64,000 nucleotides of DNA from positions 21,281-85,280 of the forward strand of contig JAUHYW010000040.1 of the NCBI GenBank assembly GCA_030426085.1. The letters run 5' to 3'. Source of the DNA: a bacterium. GTDB taxonomy: Bacteria; Myxococcota_A; Bradymonadia; UBA7976; UBA1532. Position numbers and translations under genes: made by a program. Under the pieces are notes generated by a model. It worked only from the letters and a program-made list of their open reading frames with translations. It made no database searches and was not told where the DNA came from. Every line of letters begins with the position of its first letter. Position 1 is the first letter of the stretch. Positions 1 through 8,854 of the stretch are shown piece by piece.

Positions 1-3000
1 GATGTCCCCGCTGATGCGGATGACATAGCGCTGGGTCGTCTGGCCCCCGTCGGGCACCCACGCCTCGTCGATCTTGTGGCCATCGGTGGCCCGCAACTCG
101 ACGATGACATCCCCGGTGGCGTCGGGCGGCACGTCCCAGTCGAGGGTGAACCGGCCGTCGTCGTACTCGGTGAGCAGCATGCCTTCGGGCGCGTCCATCA
201 GCTCGAGGCGGATGATGTCGGTCTCACCGGCGTCGATGACTTCGATGGCATAGGTGTACGGCCGGCCGGCGGTGGCCAGCTCGGGGGGCTCGGTGACGAA
301 GCTCGGCGGGCTGTTGGCGATCGAGACGGCCACCTTGGCCCCCAGCGGCGCCTCGGGCGGGCCGCCCCACACCCGGGCGAGGTACGAGCCGTCGTCGGCG
401 TAGCGGTGGCTCACGTCGCGCCCGGTGGCCTGGGTCCCGTCGCCGAAGTCCCAGGTCCACAGGTCCTGCTCGGGCGGCTCGGCCCCGGCGCAGCCCTGAT
501 CGTCGGGCCCGATGACCAGGCTCTCCTCGCCGACCGCGAAGCCGACGCACTGACCCTCGATGCCCTGAACCGACGCATCGGCGATGCCCGGGCGGTCGAC
601 CCACTGCTCGATCTCGAAGTCGTGCTCGAACGGGGTCACGGTGCCCGACCACGGGTCGCGCACGTCGATGGTCATCGTGTGCCCGCCGCCGACGTCGTAG
701 ACGTGCTGGGCGATGCCTTCCGCGAGCCACCCGGTATCATGGGTGCCATCGCCGTCGAAGTCGAAGGCATACATCAGCTCGGCGCTGTCGGGGTCGCGGG
801 CCGTGGCCCGGGCGAGCACGTCCCCCGCGCCGCCGTCCTGCACCGCCATCTCGAGCATCGTGGTCGGCAGGTCGACGATGGGCGCGGTGAACGGCATCTC
901 GGCGGTCAGGCCGCTGTCGTCGGTGACCTGCACCACGCCGGCGTAGGGCACCTCGTCGGGGTCGTAGGCGTAGCGGTGCTCGCCGACCAGGTTCGGCAGC
1001 GGGCTCCAGGCCGGCTCTTCGCCCTCGGCGACCTCTTCGTCGCCCCACCGGATGCGCCCCGAGAGCGGGCCGCCCTCGGGGTCGACCGCGTCCACGGCGA
1101 CCGAGGTCTGCCCCCCGGGGCCGATCTCGACGAAGACCTCTTCGATGCGCGGCGGCAGCCGGAAGGGGTTGTCCCCGTCCTGGCCCACGGTGATCTCGTC
1201 CTCGATGCGGGCCCCCGACCAGGGATCGGTGACCGCGACCCGGGCGGTGTACTGGCCCGGCGGCTCGTAGATCCACACGCTCTCGCTGTTCTCGGCGTCG
1301 AGCACCTCCCAGGCGCCGTCGCTCTGGAAGTCGTAGGCGTAGGTCAGGGTGTCCGGGCTGTCGGGGTCGTCGGCGACGATGTCGAAGAACCACGTCCCGG
1401 CCCGCAGCTCGCGGGCGGTGATCTCGCGGATGACCGTCGGGCTGTCGACCACCGCCGCCGCGAAGTCGGCCTGCGCTTCGAGGCCCTCGTCGTCGGCGAC
1501 GGTCACCCGGCCGGCGTAGGGCTCCTCGGCGAACGGGTAGACATGGCTGCCCCGGCCGCCGGGCAGCCGCAGCAGCTCGCCGCCGGCGTCGCCCCAGTCG
1601 ACGAAGTGGGTCAGCGGGCCGCCCTCGGGATCGACCGCCTCGATGACCAGCTCGGCCCGGCCGCGGGGGCCCATCTCGAGGGTCACCCCCCGGATGACCG
1701 GGGGCCGGTTCTCCGCGGGCGCCACGTACTCGACGCTGGCCTGGGCCTCGGCGGTGCCGCCCCGCCCGTCGTCGACGGTCACGGCCACGGTGTAGCGCTG
1801 GTAGACGTCGGCCGGGTAGCGGTGGGCCGCCAGCCCGCTGCGGTTGACGGTGTCGGCGGCGGCGTCGCCCCAGTCGAAGGTGTAGGTCAGCCCGTCGCCG
1901 TCGGGGTCGACCGCGCCGACGACCGCCAGCACCTCGAAGCCCTCCTGGCGCACCAGGCGCAGCTCCTCGATGACCGGCGGGCGGTTCTGGTCGGGCGCGA
2001 CGAACTCGACGACGAGCTCCTCGGTGGCCGCGCCGCCCCGGCCGTCCTCGACGGTGACCGCGACGGTGTAGGCCGCGAACATGCCATCGGGGAAGGCGTG
2101 GGGCGCGATGCCTCCGGCGTTGCGGGTCACCGGGCTGCCGTCGCCCCAGTCGAAGGTGTAGGTCAAGGGGTCGCCGTCGGGGTCGACCGCGCTGGCGGCG
2201 AGGGTGGCCTCGAAGCCATCGCGCGACAGCTCGCGGACCAGTTCGAAGGCCGGCGGGCGGTTCTGGTCGGGCGCGACGAACGTCACCTCGACCTCGGCGC
2301 TGGCCTCGCCGCCCCGGCCGTCGCGGGCGCTGACGGTGACCGGCCAGGTGCGGTACTCGCCCTCGGGGAAGCGGTGCGCGGCGAGCCCGGCCCGGTTCTC
2401 GGTGGGCGGGCTGTCGTCGGCCCAGTCGAAGGTGTAGGTGATGGGATCCCCGTCGGGGTCGACCGCGCTGGCGGTCAGCGTGGCTTCGAAGCCGTCGACC
2501 GAGAGCACCCGGGCGACCTCGATGACCGGCGGGCGGTTCTGGTCGGGCGGCGGGAAGTCGATCTCGACGTCGGTCGCGACCGCGCCGCCGCGGCCGTCGT
2601 CGGCGGTGACGGTGACGGTGTAGGCCCGGTAGTCGCCGGGCGGGTAGGCGTGCTCGGCGAGCCCGGCCCGGTTGGTGGTCGGCGGGCTGCCGTCGCCCCA
2701 GTCGAAGGTGTAGGTGACCGGGTCGCCGTTGGGGTCGACCGCGGTGGCGGTGACCACGACCCCGAAGCCGTCCCGGGACAGCTCGCGGGCGACCTCGAAG
2801 AACGGCGGCACGTTCTCGGCCGGCGGCGGGAAGTCGACGGTGACCTCGGCGGTGTCCGATCCGCCCTGGCCGTCGTCGGCGGTGATCACGACGGTGTACG
2901 GCCGGAAGACGTTGGCCGGGTAGACGTGGGCCGCCACCCCGCCGGCGTTGGTGGTCGACGGGCCGTCGTCCCCCCACTCGAAGGTGTAGGTCAGGTCGTC

Positions 3001-6000
3001 GCCGTCGGGATCGGCGGCGGTGGCGGTCAGCACCGCTTCGAAGCCGTCGACGCCCAGCACCCGGGCGACCTCGATGACCGGCGGGCGGTTGGCGGCGGGG
3101 GCCGGGAAGTCGACGTCGATCTGCGCCTCGGCGGTGCCGCCCCGGCCGTCGTCGGCGGTGACGGTGACGGTGTAGGTCTCGAAGGCGCCCCGGGGGAAGC
3201 CGTGCACCGCGAGGCCGCCGACGCTGACCCCCGGCGCGTCGCCGTCGCCCCACTCGAAGGTGTAGACCAGCGCGCCGCCGTCGGGGTCGACGGCGGTGGC
3301 CGAGACGACGACCTCGAAGCCGTCGCGCCCGATCTCGCGCAGGCTCTCGATGACCGGCGGGCGGTTGGCGGCGGGGGCCGGGAAGTCGACGTCGATCTCG
3401 GCGGTGTCCTGCCCGCCGCGGCCGTCGTCCACGGTCACCGTGATGGTGTAGGCCCGGAACTGGCCGGCCGGGTAGACGTGATCGGCCAGGCCGCCCGCGT
3501 TCTGGCTCGGCGGGCTGTCGTCGCCCCAGTCGAAGGTGTAGGTCAGCAGGTCGCCGTCGGGGTCGACGGCGGTGGCCGACGCGACGAGTTCGAAGCCGCT
3601 GCGCCCGATCTCGCGGGCGACCTCGATGCGCGGCGGGCGGTTGGCGGCGGGGGCCGGGAAGTCGACCTCGACGTCGGCCTGCGCGGTGCCGCCCCGGCCG
3701 TCGTCGGCGGTGACGGTGACGGTGTAGGCCCGGAACTGCCCCGCGGGGTAGAGGTGCACGCCCACGCCGCCGGCGTTGGTCATCGCCGGGGCGCCGTCGC
3801 CCCAGGTGAAGGTGTAGGTCAGCGGGTCGCCGTCGGGATCGGTGGCGCTGGCCGAGATGACGACCTCGAAGCCGGTGCGCCCGATCTCCCGGGCGAAGTC
3901 GATGGCCGGCGGCCGGTTCTGGGCCGGGGCGGGGAAGTCGACCCGGAGGGTGCGCTGGGCGCTGCCCCCGCGGCCGTCGGTCACCGTGACCGTGACGTCG
4001 TAGGCCCGGAAGTCGCCCGCGGGGAAGTCGTGCACCCCGACGCCGCCCGGCGAGCCGGCCGGCTGGGAGCCGTCGCCCCAGTCGATGGTGTAGGTCAGCG
4101 GGTCGCCGTCGGGGTCGACCGCGCTGGCGGCGATGGCCACCCGGAAGCCGTCCCGGCTGATCTCGTCGAGCCGGGCGATGACCGGATCCTCGTTGGCCGC
4201 GGGCCGGGGGAAGTCGATCTCCAGCGTGCGCCGGGCCTCGCCGCCGCGGCCGTCGCGGGCGATGGCGGTGACCTCGTAGCTCTGGAACTGCCCCTCGGGG
4301 TAGGCGTGGGTCGCCACCCCGCCGGCGTTGGCCGACTGGCTGCCGTCGCCCCACTCGAAGGTGTAGGTCAGCGAGTCGCCGTCGGGGTCGATTCCGCTGG
4401 CCGACACGACGACCTCGAAGCCGTCGCGGCCGATCTGCACGAGCTGGTCGATGACCGGCGGGCGGTTCTCGGCGGGGGCCTCGAACTCGACCCGCAGCGC
4501 CTCCTGGGCGGCGCCGCCCCGGCCGTCGTCGGCGGTGACGGCGACGTCGTAGCCCCGGAACGCGCCGTCGGCGAAGCGGTGCACCGCGACCCCGCCCGCG
4601 TTGCGGGTGGCCGGCGAGCCGTCGCCCCAGTCGAAGGTGTAGGCCACCGGATCGCCGTCGGGATCGGCCGCGCTGGCGGCGACGGTCACCGCGAAGCCGT
4701 CGCGGCTGATCTCCACGAACTGGTCGACGACCGGCGGGCGGTTCTCGGGCGGGGCCTCGAAGCCGACGTCGAAGGTGTCGCTGGCGCTGCCGCCCCGATC
4801 GTCGGTGACCGTGACGGTGACCGCGTACGCCCGGAACTGCCCGTCGGGGAACCGGTGGGCCGCGATGCCGCCCCGGTTGACGGTGTCCGGGCTGCCGTCG
4901 GCCCAGGCGAAGCGGTAGGTCAGCGGGTCGCCGTCGGGGTCGCTCGCCTCGGCGGCCAGGGTCACGTTGAAGTCGACGCGGCTGATCTCGAGGATGGCGT
5001 CGATGCTCGGCGGGCGGTTCTCGGCGGGGGCTTCGAACTCGACCTGCACGACCCGCTGATCGCGGCCGCCGCGGCCGTCGTCGGCGGTGATGGTGACGTC
5101 GTAGACCCCGAACGCGCCCTCGGGGAAGACGTGCGCCGCCACGCCGCCCTGGTTGGTGGTCGGCGGGCTGCCGTCGGCCCAGTCGAAGGTGTAGGTGAGC
5201 ACGTCGCCGTCGGGATCGGCGGCGCTGGCGGCGATGACGACCTCGAAGCCGTCCTGATCGAGCACCCGGGTGAACTCGAAGCGCGGCGCCTGGTTCTCCG
5301 GCGGCTCGGGGAAGTCGACCGCGAGCTGGCGCTGCGCGGTGCCGCCCCGGCCGTCGTCGGCGGTGATCGTGACGGTGTAGGCCCGGTAGACGCCGTCGGG
5401 GTAGGCGTGCTGGCTGATGCCGCCCTGGGTCACGGTCGGCGGGCTGCCGTCGCCCCAGTCGACGGTGTAGGTCAGGCCGTCGCCGTCGGGATCGACCGCG
5501 CTGGCGCTGACGACCACGTCGAAGTCGTTCTGCCCGACGACGCTGGCCTGCTCGAAGACGGGCGGGCGGTTGTCGAGCTGCACGACCTGGTCGAACAGCG
5601 CCGGATCGCCGCCCGACCCCCGGACCATGCCCGCGATGCGCACCGCGTCGGTGCCCGGCGGCACCTGGAACTCGACCTGGTTCGCCCCGCCGCCGGCCAC
5701 CTCGTAGCGGCCGTCGGCACCCACGTCGAAGAAGTAGCGCAGGGTCGGATCGGCGAACGGCGCCCGCAGATCGCGGGCGGCCGAGACCGTGTCGTCGCCG
5801 TCGCTGAGGCGCACCGTCGCCCGGTGCTCGGCGTTGGCCGCGACGACCTGGGGGCCGACGGTGCCCCGGTTGCCGGGCACCGGGGCGGTGAAGCCGCCGT
5901 CGCCGTTGATGTCGGCCGCGCCGGTCACCGGCTCGCCGTGCGGGTCGTGCCCCTGGTACTCGAGCCACGCGTCGTAGCGGGTGTCGGGCACCGCGTCGAT

Positions 6001-8733
6001 CGAGGCCCGGTAGCGGCCGTTGCCCAGGTTGACCACCGAGACGCCGCCCTGGATGGTCGGGCCCCGGCCGGTGTACTGCACCGCCCAGAAGTCGATGATC
6101 GGGGGCACGTTGGCCACCGCGATCTCGATGTCGGCCTCCGAGCGCAGGTCGCCGTAGTCGGTCACCGTGGCCCGGATGACATCGGTCCGGGCGCCGTCCG
6201 GATCGGGGGTGTAGATCGGCCGCGGGCCCCAGTCGCCGTTGCCGCCGGGGTAGCCGGGGGTCGGCAGCAGGGTGCCGTCGCCCTCGATCAGCTCATAGCG
6301 ATAGGTCATGCCCAGCACGCCCTCGGGATCGCGGGTGCCGGTGAGATCGAGCGGGGTCTCTTCGCCGGGCTGCGCGCTGTAGGGCCCGCCGGGGTCGATG
6401 GCCGGCGGTTCGAGGTTCTCGACGACGATGACCGAGGCGGTGCCGAAGGCGCACTCCGAGCAGTCGGCCCGGGTGACCCCGTCGTAGCACTCGCCGTTCC
6501 ACTGCCCGTCGTCGCAGGCCCGGATGGGGACCGCGATGCGGTCGCCGGCGGCCTGCCCCGGGCGGGGCACGAAGGTCACCGGGCCCAGGGCGCCGTCTTC
6601 GCCGGCGTCGTCGAAGTCGCCGTCGAGGTTGAGGTCGAAGTGCAGCGAGGTGATGCGATCGGGCACGCCCTCGGGGCGGTTGGCGTCGCCGGGGAAGACC
6701 GCGTGCTCGGTGTCGACGTCGTAGGTCGACCGGCCGTCGAGCAGGATCGGGGTGCCCAGGTAGCCGCCGTAGACCGCGTCGCCGCCGTCGGGGTGCCCCA
6801 CGATGACCGGGACGTGGTTGCGCAGCGACAGCTCGATCTCGACGTTGGCGTCGTCGGTGACGGTGCGCCCCTCGCTGTCGGTGACCTCGAGCACGACGTT
6901 GCGGGTGACGACCTCGCCCCAGTCGAGGTCGTCGTCGTACTGGAAGACGAGCGGGTCGTTCAGGTCGTCGGTCTCGTGCTCCCAGACGATCTCGTCGTGA
7001 TCGACGCGCCCGTCGCCGTTCACGTCGTCTTCGGGGCGATCGATGACATTCCACCGATAGCGCACGATGTGCACGCTGGGATCGAGCACATGGCTCCAGG
7101 CGTGGTCGAAGGTGATGTCGATGCCCGGCCCGGCGGCCAGCGGGGTGGCCCGGGCCCAGGCCTGGGTCTCGAGCCAGGTCTGGATGATCTGCACCGTCAG
7201 GGCGGTGCGCGAGTCCTGGTTGATGTTGCCCGCCCAGTCCCAGTGGCCGACCCAGTTCCACGAGCCGTTCGCCTGCTGGTGCGGCAGCAGGAACTGGTTG
7301 TTCATCGCCGACCAGTCGGTGCCGTTGGGCAGGTAGGTGATCTCGGGCACGAACGAGCGCAGGCCCTTGGTCATGGCATAGATGTAATACAACCCCCAGA
7401 AGCCCTGCCCGGGGCGGATGCTCTCCAGCGCGCGGACGTGCGCCAGGTGGTTGCCCGCGCCGGAGTAGACCTGGTCGTCGACCCAGCCATAACCCACCAA
7501 GGCGTTGCCCGAGAGCTTGTAGCCCCCGTGGTGGTAGGAACAGTCCCCGTTGGGGCAGTGATTGCCGAGCCACACCCGCTGCTGGTTCTTGGCGTCCTGA
7601 TAGGTCTCGAGGCCCATCTTGCGCTCGAGCAGGCGCAGCGACTCGGGGGCCCAGCCGTTGGTCGACGCGTCGGTGGTCGTCCAGTTGCCATTGTCACAGC
7701 CATAGTGCCACCCGCCATCACTTCGCGAACACTGGATGAGACCGTCGGCCAGATCCTGGCCCAGGCTGCGCAAGGTGCGCCCGCGGATGGCGGCCTGACC
7801 GACGGGGGAGACATAGTCCGGCTCGCCGAAGCTGGCCAATGGCTCGACCCACGCCGTGGAGGCATAGGACGGGAAGTAGCTCTGCCCGCCCAGCACGCCG
7901 TTGGTGTAGGTGATGTAGCGGTCGTGCACGCCTTCCTCGGCGGTGTCGTCGAACCGAGGCGCGCCGCCCGACATGGCATAGGTCGAGATGAGCGCGTGCA
8001 GGCCGCATTGGGTGACATGGCGATAGTAGACGTCGCTGTCCCGCCCCGGCCCGTGGCCATGGCCCCGCCGCAGGAAGGCGTTGATGGCGTGCCCGTGCCC
8101 GTACATGTTCGGCGTGCCGGGGTAGGTGCAGACGTGCACGTTGTTGCCGTGGCTGTCGTCGCCCCGGTGCGAGAAGCGGGTGAACATGTACCACAGCCCG
8201 CGATCGACGGCCCGGTTGGCGTGCACCGTGCGGGTCACCCCCAGGCTCTGGTCACCGGCGCAGTTCTCGTCGTTGGGGTAGTTGGGGCACAGCCGGTCGA
8301 CGGTCACCTTGACCGGCATCGTCGCCGAGACCGTCTCGGCCCCGCAGCGGACCTCGACCTTGGGGAAGAACAGCCGGTCGCCCTGGGCATCGGGGAGCTG
8401 CACGTCGAGCCCGAGCGCGGCGAACCAGCCGTTCGAGTTGGCGTTGCGGAGCTGCTCGTTGGCGTCGTCGTAGTCCTGGTCGCCGTTGATGTCCCACCGA
8501 TACTGGTAGGCCCCGCCGCAGTCGCCGCCCTCGGCGATCGCTTGCAGCATCGTCGGCCGGCCGTTGAGCGCCGGGTGGGGGATCTCGGATCGGCCCTGGA
8601 CCCAGTCGACCACGCTGACCCGGAGCTGGGCTGCGGCGATCCCCGGGATCAGGACGCCGCCGATCAGCGCGAGGGCGGCCAGGAGGTGGGTCGGGAGGCC
8701 GGGCGCAGGCCGTGTGTCGCTTCGTACATCCAT
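1..8733 (-). CDS. Giant exported multi-PKD-repeat protein (5' part, runs off left edge)
   Basis: The first 2911 codons are in the window and no stop is reached. The start ATG at 8733 is preceded by GGAGGG. Residues 1-36 look like a Sec signal peptide (basic start, hydrophobic stretch, AAA/AQ cleavage region). Residues of about 180-540 carry DGGW and NGSW motifs followed by helical segments, which resembles the alpha/alpha-toroid repeats of the prenyltransferase/squalene-cyclase fold; that is an inference. About residues 1050-2350 are 14 regular PKD-like repeats of about 92 residues, each with NRPP, DPDGDxLTYTFDWGDGSP and TVTADDGRGG blocks, flanked by degenerate PKD or cadherin-like units. PKD modules are usually extracellular spacers or carbohydrate/protein-binding units, so this is probably a cell-surface or secreted adhesin or scaffold. 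The long antisense frame across it is a composition artefact. Confidence 0.9.
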   Translation of the reverse strand, partial: MDVRSDTRPAPGLPTHLLAALALIGGVLIPGIAAAQLRVSVVDWVQGRSEIPHPALNGRPTMLQAIAEGGDCGGAYQYRWDINGDQDYDDANEQLRNANSNGWFAALGLDVQLPDAQGDRLFFPKVEVRCGAETVSATMPVKVTVDRLCPNYPNDENCAGDQSLGVTRTVHANRAVDRGLWYMFTRFSHRGDDSHGNNVHVCTYPGTPNMYGHGHAINAFLRRGHGHGPGRDSDVYYRHVTQCGLHALISTYAMSGGAPRFDDTAEEGVHDRYITYTNGVLGGQSYFPSYASTAWVEPLASFGEPDYVSPVGQAAIRGRTLRSLGQDLADGLIQCSRSDGGWHYGCDNGNWTTTDASTNGWAPESLRLLERKMGLETYQDAKNQQRVWLGNHCPNGDCSYHHGGYKLSGNALVGYGWVDDQVYSGAGNHLAHVRALESIRPGQGFWGLYYIYAMTKGLRSFVPEITYLPNGTDWSAMNNQFLLPHQQANGSWNWVGHWDWAGNINQDSRTALTVQIIQTWLETQAWARATPLAAGPGIDITFDHAWSHVLDPSVHIVRYRWNVIDRPEDDVNGDGRVDHDEIVWEHETDDLNDPLVFQYDDDLDWGEVVTRNVVLEVTDSEGRTVTDDANVEIELSLRNHVPVIVGHPDGGDAVYGGYLGTPILLDGRSTYDVDTEHAVFPGDANRPEGVPDRITSLHFDLNLDGDFDDAGEDGALGPVTFVPRPGQAAGDRIAVPIRACDDGQWNGECYDGVTRADCSECAFGTASVIVVENLEPPAIDPGGPYSAQPGEETPLDLTGTRDPEGVLGMTYRYELIEGDGTLLPTPGYPGGNGDWGPRPIYTPDPDGARTDVIRATVTDYGDLRSEADIEIAVANVPPIIDFWAVQYTGRGPTIQGGVSVVNLGNGRYRASIDAVPDTRYDAWLEYQGHDPHGEPVTGAADINGDGGFTAPVPGNRGTVGPQVVAANAEHRATVRLSDGDDTVSAARDLRAPFADPTLRYFFDVGADGRYEVAGGGANQVEFQVPPGTDAVRIAGMVRGSGGDPALFDQVVQLDNRPPVFEQASVVGQNDFDVVVSASAVDPDGDGLTYTVDWGDGSPPTVTQGGISQHAYPDGVYRAYTVTITADDGRGGTAQRQLAVDFPEPPENQAPRFEFTRVLDQDGFEVVIAASAADPDGDVLTYTFDWADGSPPTTNQGGVAAHVFPEGAFGVYDVTITADDGRGGRDQRVVQVEFEAPAENRPPSIDAILEISRVDFNVTLAAEASDPDGDPLTYRFAWADGSPDTVNRGGIAAHRFPDGQFRAYAVTVTVTDDRGGSASDTFDVGFEAPPENRPPVVDQFVEISRDGFAVTVAASAADPDGDPVAYTFDWGDGSPATRNAGGVAVHRFADGAFRGYDVAVTADDGRGGAAQEALRVEFEAPAENRPPVIDQLVQIGRDGFEVVVSASGIDPDGDSLTYTFEWGDGSQSANAGGVATHAYPEGQFQSYEVTAIARDGRGGEARRTLEIDFPRPAANEDPVIARLDEISRDGFRVAIAASAVDPDGDPLTYTIDWGDGSQPAGSPGGVGVHDFPAGDFRAYDVTVTVTDGRGGSAQRTLRVDFPAPAQNRPPAIDFAREIGRTGFEVVISASATDPDGDPLTYTFTWGDGAPAMTNAGGVGVHLYPAGQFRAYTVTVTADDGRGGTAQADVEVDFPAPAANRPPRIEVAREIGRSGFELVASATAVDPDGDLLTYTFDWGDDSPPSQNAGGLADHVYPAGQFRAYTITVTVDDGRGGQDTAEIDVDFPAPAANRPPVIESLREIGRDGFEVVVSATAVDPDGGALVYTFEWGDGDAPGVSVGGLAVHGFPRGAFETYTVTVTADDGRGGTAEAQIDVDFPAPAANRPPVIEVARVLGVDGFEAVLTATAADPDGDDLTYTFEWGDDGPSTTNAGGVAAHVYPANVFRPYTVVITADDGQGGSDTAEVTVDFPPPAENVPPFFEVARELSRDGFGVVVTATAVDPNGDPVTYTFDWGDGSPPTTNRAGLAEHAYPPGDYRAYTVTVTADDGRGGAVATDVEIDFPPPDQNRPPVIEVARVLSVDGFEATLTASAVDPDGDPITYTFDWADDSPPTENRAGLAAHRFPEGEYRTWPVTVSARDGRGGEASAEVEVTFVAPDQNRPPAFELVRELSRDGFEATLAASAVDPDGDPLTYTFDWGDGSPVTRNAGGIAPHAFPDGMFAAYTVAVTVEDGRGGAATEELVVEFVAPDQNRPPVIEELRLVRQEGFEVLAVVGAVDPDGDGLTYTFDWGDAAADTVNRSGLAAHRYPADVYQRYTVAVTVDDGRGGTAEAQASVEYVAPAENRPPVIRGVTLEMGPRGRAELVIEAVDPEGGPLTHFVDWGDAGGELLRLPGGRGSHVYPFAEEPYAGRVTVADDEGLEAQADFAAAVVDSPTVIREITARELRAGTWFFDIVADDPDSPDTLTYAYDFQSDGAWEVLDAENSESVWIYEPPGQYTARVAVTDPWSGARIEDEITVGQDGDNPFRLPPRIEEVFVEIGPGGQTSVAVDAVDPEGGPLSGRIRWGDEEVAEGEEPAWSPLPNLVGEHRYAYDPDEVPYAGVVQVTDDSGLTAEMPFTAPIVDLPTTMLEMAVQDGGAGDVLARATARDPDSAELMYAFDFDGDGTHDTGWLAEGIAQHVYDVGGGHTMTIDVRDPWSGTVTPFEHDFEIEQWVDRPGIADASVQGIEGQCVGFAVGEESLVIGPDDQGCAGAEPPEQDLWTWDFGDGTQATGRDVSHRYADDGSYLARVWGGPPEAPLGAKVAVSIANSPPSFVTEPPELATAGRPYTYAIEVIDAGETDIIRLELMDAPEGMLLTEYDDGRFTLDWDVPPDATGDVIVELRATDGHKIDEAWVPDGGQTTQRYVIRISGDI
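1700..5570 (-). repeat. About 276-bp tandem coding repeats (PKD units)
   Basis: The block CGGCGGGCGGTTC and close variants recurs about every 275 bp on the plus strand (near 1700, 1978, 2255, 2530, 2800, 3080, 3355, 3635, 3905, 4186, 4455, 4730, 5003, 5285 and 5558). It encodes the N-R-P-P linker at the start of each PKD unit. The copies differ mainly by codon-level changes, so the array is old or under diversifying pressure rather than freshly amplified, but it could still recombine. Confidence 0.85.
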
Positions 8734-8771
8734 GGGGGGCCCTCCGCGGGAGGTGGGGATGTTGTGGGCGT

Positions 8772-8800
8772 ATTATTGTAATTTTGCCCATTGACTGCAA
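8772..8800 (-). promoter_or_regulatory. Sigma70-like promoter of the giant PKD gene
   Basis: On the minus strand, TTGCAG (8795-8800) and AATAAT (8772-8777) are separated by exactly 17 bp in an unusually AT-rich island just upstream of the start at 8733. The predicted transcript would begin about 30 nt before the ATG. Confidence 0.55.
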
Positions 8801-8854
8801 TTGGATGTGCCCCGTACGGCGAGGGTCGGCGGGGCGGGGTGTCCCGGCAGCCCC

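Noticed and set aside
1700..5570. Noncoding tandem repeat or CRISPR-like array
   Set aside because: The 276-bp units are coding PKD modules in one uninterrupted frame.
737..5968. A 1743-codon minus-strand frame in the PKD gene
   Set aside because: Arg/Gly-rich off-frame reading of the same repeats; the PKD frame is uninterrupted through it.
76..8781. A 2901-codon plus-strand open frame
   Set aside because: It is exactly antisense to the PKD gene, whose minus-strand reading gives a signal peptide and clear repeated domains. The plus-strand frame has no fold, only Val/Gly/Asp/Arg-rich mirror repeats.
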